Below are positions 58,329 through 64,000 of a stretch of 64,000 bases of DNA, in pieces (positions within the stretch are counted from its first letter, which is position 1; the number at the start of each line of letters is the position of its first letter). A program made the translations under genes and the position numbers. The stretch spans positions 45,233,206 to 45,297,205 of the forward strand of contig CM018046.1 of assembly GCA_008638375.1 (NCBI GenBank), in the 5' to 3' direction. Source of the stretch: Nyssa sinensis. Its lineage: Eukaryota > Streptophyta > Magnoliopsida > Cornales > Nyssaceae. The notes under the pieces are model-generated. The model was not told where the DNA came from. It searched no databases and saw nothing but the letters and a program-made list of their open reading frames with translations.

Positions 58329-58955
58329 TGATGCTGCACTTTTTGACTCGCAACACGTAAGGGCTCCGTGACCTGTAGAACACTCAGAAAGATGATCAGA
58401 GGACCACCGGATTGGCTCCGGCGGTAGCCGCTCCGATGCTTAAGTGAGTAAGGGAATTGAAAGACTGTATTGAAAGTCAAAGAATGAGCATCAATTCGAT
58501 AGCGTACCTCTAGGGTTTAATATATAGGCCGAAGCTTTCCTAAGTTGATTAGGATTCGACGCCATGAATATAGGGATATGATCATCGGAGATTGCAGTTA
58601 CCTTGTGGGCATTAAGTCGTAGATGGAGATAATCATAAATGGTAGTTTCCGTATTGGAGACTACTTCCTTATCCTCTGCCCGGAATCCGCTAAGGCGGAG
58701 ATAATCATAAATGGTAGTTTCCGTATTGGAGACTGTTTCCCTATTCTCTGCTCGGAATCCGCTAAGGCGGTGACGAGATCTGAAGCTCTGGTCTGGACCC
58801 TGTGATCAGTTCTGGATATATTTGTTTGGTCACTTCCGACCTTATGTGATGATCTGGATGTCATAGGCTGAACGAGAATCATGCTAGCTGAACATAAATC
58901 GGACTGTGGTCATACGTGTCAAGTGTTGATTGGCCTGTCTTTTTATGATATATCA
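58329..58955 (-). repeat. 5' LTR of the Tat element
   Basis: This is the partner of 47131-47757. On the minus strand a TATA-like CTATATATTAAACCC at about 58530-58516 could be the LTR promoter. The same 72 bp internal duplication is present at 58625 onward. Confidence 0.97.
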
Positions 58956-58960
58956 GCAAC

Positions 58961-60254
58961 CATAGTTGTTCGGGATGTTGATTAGAGACTGCTATTGATA
59001 AAGAAAAGGCATGGGCACACCCACAAATCTAGGGAAAAATATTGATCTCTAATACAAAACGTTGATAGACTAAATGATTATTAGTGTCCCGTTAAAGGAT
59101 GACAGATACTTCATTAGTATACAAAAGTAAATGAAGTTATAAATTATGTCATGATCGGATGCGATTGTAATTACTTGAATTAATGCATTACGACGGAACT
59201 GTAAAAGTGATGATTTTGTAATTTAAAAAAAAAAATTATACATCTCATTCAATTCCGCTCCAAAAAGCCCTCTTCGCTAATCACACTCCAAATCCCGCAA
59301 AGGGAATAATATAGGGTGTGACATTTTATATATAAAGCAGTCTCTTATTTTTCTTACACGTGTTAGATAAAACTAATATCCCTATGAAATTATGCTAATG
59401 TTGTATAATCCTTTAATTGTTTATATCATATTGTTGAAGTAAAATAATTTGCATTCATGACTCATTTAATGGCCATTACTTTGAATTTTGTCCTGTTTGT
59501 TCAATGTTCCCTTCCTTTAAATTATCACCGGATTCTATTTTTTAAAAGAGTACTTATATTTGAATGTTTCTTTATTGCATTGTCTATTTTATTTGATTTG
59601 TTTAATTTATTTTTTGTGTATATTATATAATATTTTTAAAATTCAAATTATATTTTCGCTTGTTGACACAAAATAACATTAGTAATACATAGTTGTTATT
59701 GTGTATTTTTTTTAAAATATTTTTACGTAAGAATAAAAATGTTATATTTATTGATTTAATTTTTATAAATAAAACAAAATGCATGTGATTATGAATTAAA
59801 AATGGTGATAGGATAACTTTTTTACCATGTTTGTTTTAGATGGGCTCGTATGAGTGTTTAGGTGGTCGGCTAAATAGTAAGTTAAATTTGTCGTTTAAGG
59901 TCGTATAGGTAATTTGGCAACTATATTTCAAACAATGCTTTAAAATTTAGATCGGATCAGACCGACTGGTTCCAATTGAGCCAGGACAGGTCCGGTTCTC
60001 ACCGTTAAAAATTGCTCTCTTTTGTAATAACTGGAAAAACCGTCTAGTTCAACCGGAAGTCAAAGGAACCGTTCCATATTTTGGGGAACCGGCCGGTCCA
60101 ACTTTATTATAAATATAAAGAATGGGGAATCCTTTCGGCAATTGCGGCCCTTTCGTTCTTCGTCTCTCTACTCTGCGACCCACTGCGAAATTCAACGATG
60201 CTCGCCGCCGTGCTGTCCGCAGCCCACCGTTCGCCGTCGTCATGAGCAATGTAA

Positions 60255-60290
<36 letters not shown>

Positions 60291-61262
60291 CCATAAGCTC
60301 TGATTTCCTCTCTTCGATCTCTCGATTCTCGACTCTCGCCTCTCGCCTCCTTTAGTTTGCTATCTGCGATGGCAAGGTGATCTGTGACCTGCGAACGTGG
60401 TTCAGAGGTTGCCACTGTTGACGATGAGGTTCAACGGTGAGACTGAGGTTTTCACTTTTCTTTTCCCGATTTTCTCCTCGATTTTATTTTCTCAAGTTTC
60501 TTTTCTTCTTGAACAAATGCCACCCATGACCACCCCAACAATCAAAATCCTAAATCACCAGTAGAGGCTAGAGGAGCCAAAAAACAATTTTTTTTTTTGT
60601 AAAAACTGAAAATTTGCATATGCGTGTACTGAATTGTGATTTGTGAATTGAGAAAAGTTGTCATAATTTCTCTGATTAATTTATCTTCTCATATACTTAT
60701 GCATGTTGTCAATGTTGACAGATTATGTATAATGTTTTAAGTATATTAGTTTGTGATTTGCAAACCGATTCACTGAATTGTGATTCGTGAACTGATCAAC
60801 TGAATTGTGATTTGTGAATTGTTTATCTGAATTGTGATTTGTGAAGATTATTGCACATCTAGTGAAGTTTTATGGATTGAGGATTTAAAGACATATTTGA
60901 ATACATTTATATATTATTAATATTATATTTAATACATAATTACGATGTCACCGTTACATAATTACGATGTCACCGTTTTATTTCGGTTCAACTGGTGATC
61001 CTTGACCCTCTTTCTCTTTCTATATATATATATATATATTCTGGTTCGTTGAATGATTTGGGTTTCAAAACATTGGTTTCAAATGATATAACATTTGTGA
61101 TGTATATGACACTTTATTTAATGATTACTTAATAAATTACTGGCGGTCATTAAGGATGCAAAATGGCAAGAGAAAAGGTGGGAATGCGGCGATGACTTGT
61201 GCTGCTCTCTGGCGGGCTCTGTAGCAGTTGGTCCAACTCAAATCTAACAAATTGCGACAAAG
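58961..61262. other. Intergenic stretch left of the MAPR4-like gene
   Basis: No clear coding region is seen. At 59940-60110 and about 60975-61005 there are GGTTCCGGTC/AACCGG-rich words typical of dispersed DNA-transposon repeats. The GC-richer part 60122-60250 ends at a GTAAGTTC donor-like word followed by (CT)n at 60256-60288. It could be a 5' UTR exon or part of a repeat. A TTGTGAATTG-type short repeat spans about 60630-60850. Confidence 0.5.
60256..60288. repeat. (CT)n microsatellite
   Basis: About 16 CT units directly follow a GTAAGTT donor-like sequence. Confidence 0.9.
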
Positions 61263-61572
61263 ATGCTGAAGACTTCATACCCTGTTCTAGGAATAGCAGT
61301 TTTGGTTGCTGTTGTCTCTCTCCTCATCACATATTTTCCCTTCAAGCCACAGTCTTCCCCTCCACCGGTTCGCTCTCTTTCTTCATTTTTTTATTTTTTC
61401 ATTTTCCTTAATTTGCTTACGAACTCAACCTTTTTTTAATATATTTTATAAATAAAATTACCCATAAATTGTTTGCTTGTCAATGTTACTAGAGATTTTT
61501 CACTGTACAAGAACTAGCTATTTACAATGGAACTGATGATTCCTTGCCCATCCTTTTAGGAATTCTTGGGTA

Positions 61573-61627
<55 letters not shown>

Positions 61628-62530
61628 CTCCCCTCCCCCCTGATTGCTGAGAAAACGTACAGTTTGATTCCTATTGCTAGCCTATCATGGATGGGTTTTA
61701 AATTGGTGACTACTCCATAGATTTATTTTTCTATTAATTTACGTATGGTTTCTGCTTTCTTGGCAGTCAAACAAAAATGTATATTGTTTATTTTTAATTA
61801 TCCTTTTGTGCTCCGTATGTATTGGCTGTTAGTCAGTTATAATTTACAATCTATTTTTATCTTTTTGTGAAATAATCAGCTCAGTGTTTGATGTAACCAA
61901 AGGAAAAACTCATTACGGTGTGGGAGGCGGTTACAATCATTTTGCTGGAAGGTTTGTTCTATCTGTTCTTTGTTTCACTCCTTCACTTCATTACGTGTTA
62001 ATTATACTATGTTAATTTCAATATTTTCTCCAGTGTTGCTTCCAACTATACTTGGTTTACATGTTACAATCCATTTAATGCATAACTCACTGCTCTCTGT
62101 CTTAAATTTTTATTCATTGACTCCTTGAATCTCCAAGTTTTATCAATATTTTATCAGGACTGTATTCATTTTGAATCTTATATTTTCTTACCACACATCC
62201 ATGTTAACGACTCAACAGAAAAAACGATAACACTAACAAAAAAATGCATTTGCCAGGACATTTTGAGTTCGGAAAGAATTTCTGAAAATATCCCATTTTT
62301 AGAAACTACTAAAGTAATTTTTTTTTGAATTTTCCAAAAATTCAGTTTCATTAAAAAAATGAAAACAACCTAGAACACATGTATTTTCAAAATTCTCGTC
62401 GTTTTTTATTGCAAGTTACTTATGTGCTTCTTTGGATACATGTTTGACTCTTATACTAACACTTTTTGGCTTTGAAATTTTGATAATTTCAGAGATGCTT
62501 CCCGTGCATTTATTTCAGGAAATTTTACAG
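61263..62530 (+). CDS. MAPR4: MAPR4-like cytochrome b5-fold membrane protein, first four coding exons
   Basis: Exons 61263-61367, 61493-61569, 61880-61951 and 62493-62530 join in phase with GT-AG borders (phases 0, 2, 2, 1). The protein starts MLKTSYPVLGIAVLVAVVSL, an N-terminal signal/anchor, then RFFTVQELAIYNGTD, LPILLGILGSVFDVTKGK, HYGVGGGYNHFAGRDASRAF and ISGNFTG. This is the cytochrome b5-like haem/steroid-binding fold of the MAPR family, with the YGPGG-like loop as YGVGGG. The wording fits Arabidopsis MAPR4. The rest (about 150 residues in relatives) is not found up to 64000. It probably lies beyond the window, past a LINE fragment at 63.7 kb. Members act in the secretory pathway; the precise role is unknown. 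Confidence 0.85.
61574..61625. repeat. (CT)n microsatellite directly after a splice donor
   Basis: About 24 TC/CT units start only four bases into the intron after exon 2 of the MAPR4-like gene (donor GTAATGTCTCTC). Confidence 0.95.
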
Positions 62531-63689
62531 GTAAAATTGCCCTGTGGTTGATGCTAAATTTTAATTTTTGCTTGCTTCTGATGGTGAAAATTTCAGGTTT
62601 ATATTCCATATAGATATCTTGTGCATTTTGTGAAATTGCCCAATGGTTCTCTTCTGGTGTTCTCTTTTGGCTTTCTCAGGCCATTGGGAAGCAGGAAGCC
62701 ACTATTTGTACTCGGGCATGCGTGTTTTGTGTATTGAGCCTTTTCTACTACTTTGTGTATTAGGTGTTTTATCTCTTTCCTTTTAGTAAAATTATTATTA
62801 TTATTATTTTTTTCAGAAAAGGTCTCCCCCCCCCCCAATCAGCACTTTACATAAAACATTACAGCCTTGATTTGGTGGGGTTCCTCTTGGTTATTCTACC
62901 ATGCAATAGTGGCCCTCGGAGTGTGTGTATGTTTTTATAGAAACAACTTCAAATGAATCCAGTGTTTCTAGCCAGAGACTTCAGAAACAGCTTCAAATGA
63001 ATCTAGTGTTTATAGTCAAACTCTGGAAGCAACTTCTTACAAGGGAAAATTGTAGCCTGGAGTGATTGTTTTCTTTAAAAAACATTTTATGCATTTGAGA
63101 GTCACTCTTATTTTTACTTGTTGACTCGTATGTTTAATGCTGTCTTGTTAGTGTTTTGCCATAGCAAAGTGGATGAATATCTGTTTTATCAACTTATGAG
63201 TTATTTAGGTAGGCTGTTAATAGTGCATCTTCGAGACTCATTACACACTTGACCATTGTAAGGTTGTGTAACTGTGTTATAGTTTTGATGAAGTTTTAGT
63301 TGTCTGTGGCCTGTTGGGTGCATTCTGAATTTTTAGTTCTTATTAAGTTATATACTTGGAAACTCATGTAGAAATGCTGAAGGCGTTAAGAGTCATTATT
63401 TATGAAGATTTTTAGGAGTCTAAATAATTTGAAAATTTCCCAAGCTTGTCTATTGGTTAGGTGTACTTTTTGAGTCTTTAAATTCAGGAAACACGCTTAT
63501 ATAGCCAAAGTAAATATTGCTGAAAATACGATTAACAGTCCTTAATGATAAAGTTGATTTTTTCCCTTCTTAAGCCTGAATTTCATTAATCCTTTTTGCT
63601 AGCTTTTGTTTTGTACTTCTATCTCTCCTCTTGTATTTCTCTCTCTTTTTGAAGAGAACACTTGCTTGTTACTTTGTAATCATGTCCCT
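62531..63689 (+). other. Presumed intron of the MAPR4-like gene
   Basis: The next coding segment (expected to begin with a Gly/Asp-Gly-Leu type sequence) is not recognisable here. An imperfect repeat GAAACAACTTCAAATGAATC is seen twice at about 62940-63015. Otherwise there is only AT-rich sequence and short homopolymers. Confidence 0.5.
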
Positions 63690-64000
63690 CTTGGTGCCTT
63701 CGGCAAGGTCTTGTGCCATTTGAGACCTAGTGGTGGAGAGATTTCAGAGGAGGCTTGCTGGTTGGAAGGGTCCGCTTTTATCAAAAAGGGGGAGACTCAC
63801 TCTTGTGAAGAGTGTCCTAGGGTAATCTTCCCACCTATTTCATGTCCTTATTTCCCATTCTTTTGACAATGAGCAGGAATTTGGAAAGGATTCAAAGAGA
63901 TTTTTTGTAGGGCCACGAGGGGGACTCTAAGAAAATTCACTTGGTTAGCTAGGGACAAAGTGAAAACTCCAGTTTCGAGAGGAGGTTTGGGTGTGAAGGA
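63690..64000 (+). mobile_element. LINE fragment (end of RT region), runs off the window
   Basis: Across frames the plus strand reads [28 protein letters not shown], then RNLERIQRDFL and KVKTPVSRGGLGVK. That is the order seen at the end of reverse transcriptase in plant LINE ORF2. Frameshifts make it inactive. Confidence 0.75.

Larger units (their letters stand above)
47131..58955 (-). mobile_element. Ty3/gypsy LTR retrotransposon, Tat type, full length (11,825 bp)
   Basis: Two 627 bp LTRs (47131-47757 and 58329-58955), TG...CA on each strand, flank the element. A 5 bp target duplication GCAAC is at 47126-47130 and 58956-58960. Coding order on the minus strand is Gag, aspartic protease, reverse transcriptase, RNase H, a second RNase H and a DD35E integrase. 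The extra RNase H, the large region between pol and 3' LTR, and an antisense gene there are features reported for the Tat lineage. The LTRs differ by eye at a single position (47750 G against 58948 A), so insertion was recent. Pol has a frameshift and a nonsense codon, so this copy should not be autonomous. Confidence 0.97.

Noticed and set aside
60122..60355. Frame starting MGNPFGNCGPFV as a protein gene
   Set aside because: It is dominated by a (CT)n run and low-complexity Ser/Leu. It may be a UTR exon or repeat, but coding is not supported.
1..64000. tRNA, rRNA or snoRNA genes
   Set aside because: I looked for tRNA-like and rRNA words on both strands and found nothing I could support by eye. 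A covariance-model scan would be needed to exclude small RNAs.

Overview
This window is nuclear DNA from a eudicot plant, most likely a woody one. It has intron-containing genes with GT-AG splice sites, AT-rich non-coding DNA, many (CT)n, (GA)n and (TA)n microsatellites, plant-type LINE, copia and Ty3/gypsy elements, and an NBS-LRR resistance gene. I see no rRNA, tRNA or CRISPR. The species cannot be fixed from the sequence alone. Four host genes are present. (1) On +, the last two coding exons (414-575 and 5291-5773) of a DEAD-box RNA helicase of the mitochondrial RH9/RH53 (PMH) type, split by a 4.7 kb intron and probably followed by an intron in the 3' UTR. (2) On -, an essentially single-exon CC-NB-ARC-LRR (CNL) immune receptor, 11955-14564. 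(3) On -, a complete 11-exon ERV41/ERV46 (ERGIC)-type COPII cargo receptor gene, reconstructed exon by exon from 42796 down to 17406. It encodes 353 residues over 25.4 kb, with an 11.3 kb first intron packed with transposon remains. (4) On +, the first four coding exons (61263-62530) of a MAPR4-like cytochrome b5-fold (haem/steroid-binding) protein that runs off the right edge or is interrupted. The rest is mostly transposable elements. The largest is an 11,825 bp LTR retrotransposon of the Ty3/gypsy Tat type at 47131-58955. Its 627 bp LTRs differ at a single base by eye and a 5 bp GCAAC duplication flanks it. On - it carries primer-binding site, gag-protease, then pol with two RNase H domains and an integrase. 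A UAG in the CAA-UUA readthrough context separates gag-pro from pol, and pol has two lesions. On + the same element carries a separate antisense gene with its own TATA box and two introns, next to a minisatellite. Degraded LINEs lie at about 0.88-1.5, 3.4-3.8, 25.5-26.2, 28.4-29.0, 29.6-30.4, 31.6-35.3, 35.3-35.8, 36.0-39.1 and 63.7-64.0 kb. Copia fragments lie at 21.7-22.1 and 39.7-40.9 kb. A 536 bp hAT-type MITE with a perfect 8 bp target duplication is at 3905-4440. The host genes have unrelated roles (mitochondrial RNA splicing, immunity, ER-Golgi traffic, haem/steroid binding) and do not form a pathway. The best candidates for something new are the expression strategy of the Tat element (leaky stop plus a spliced antisense gene) and the fine structure of the nested insertions.
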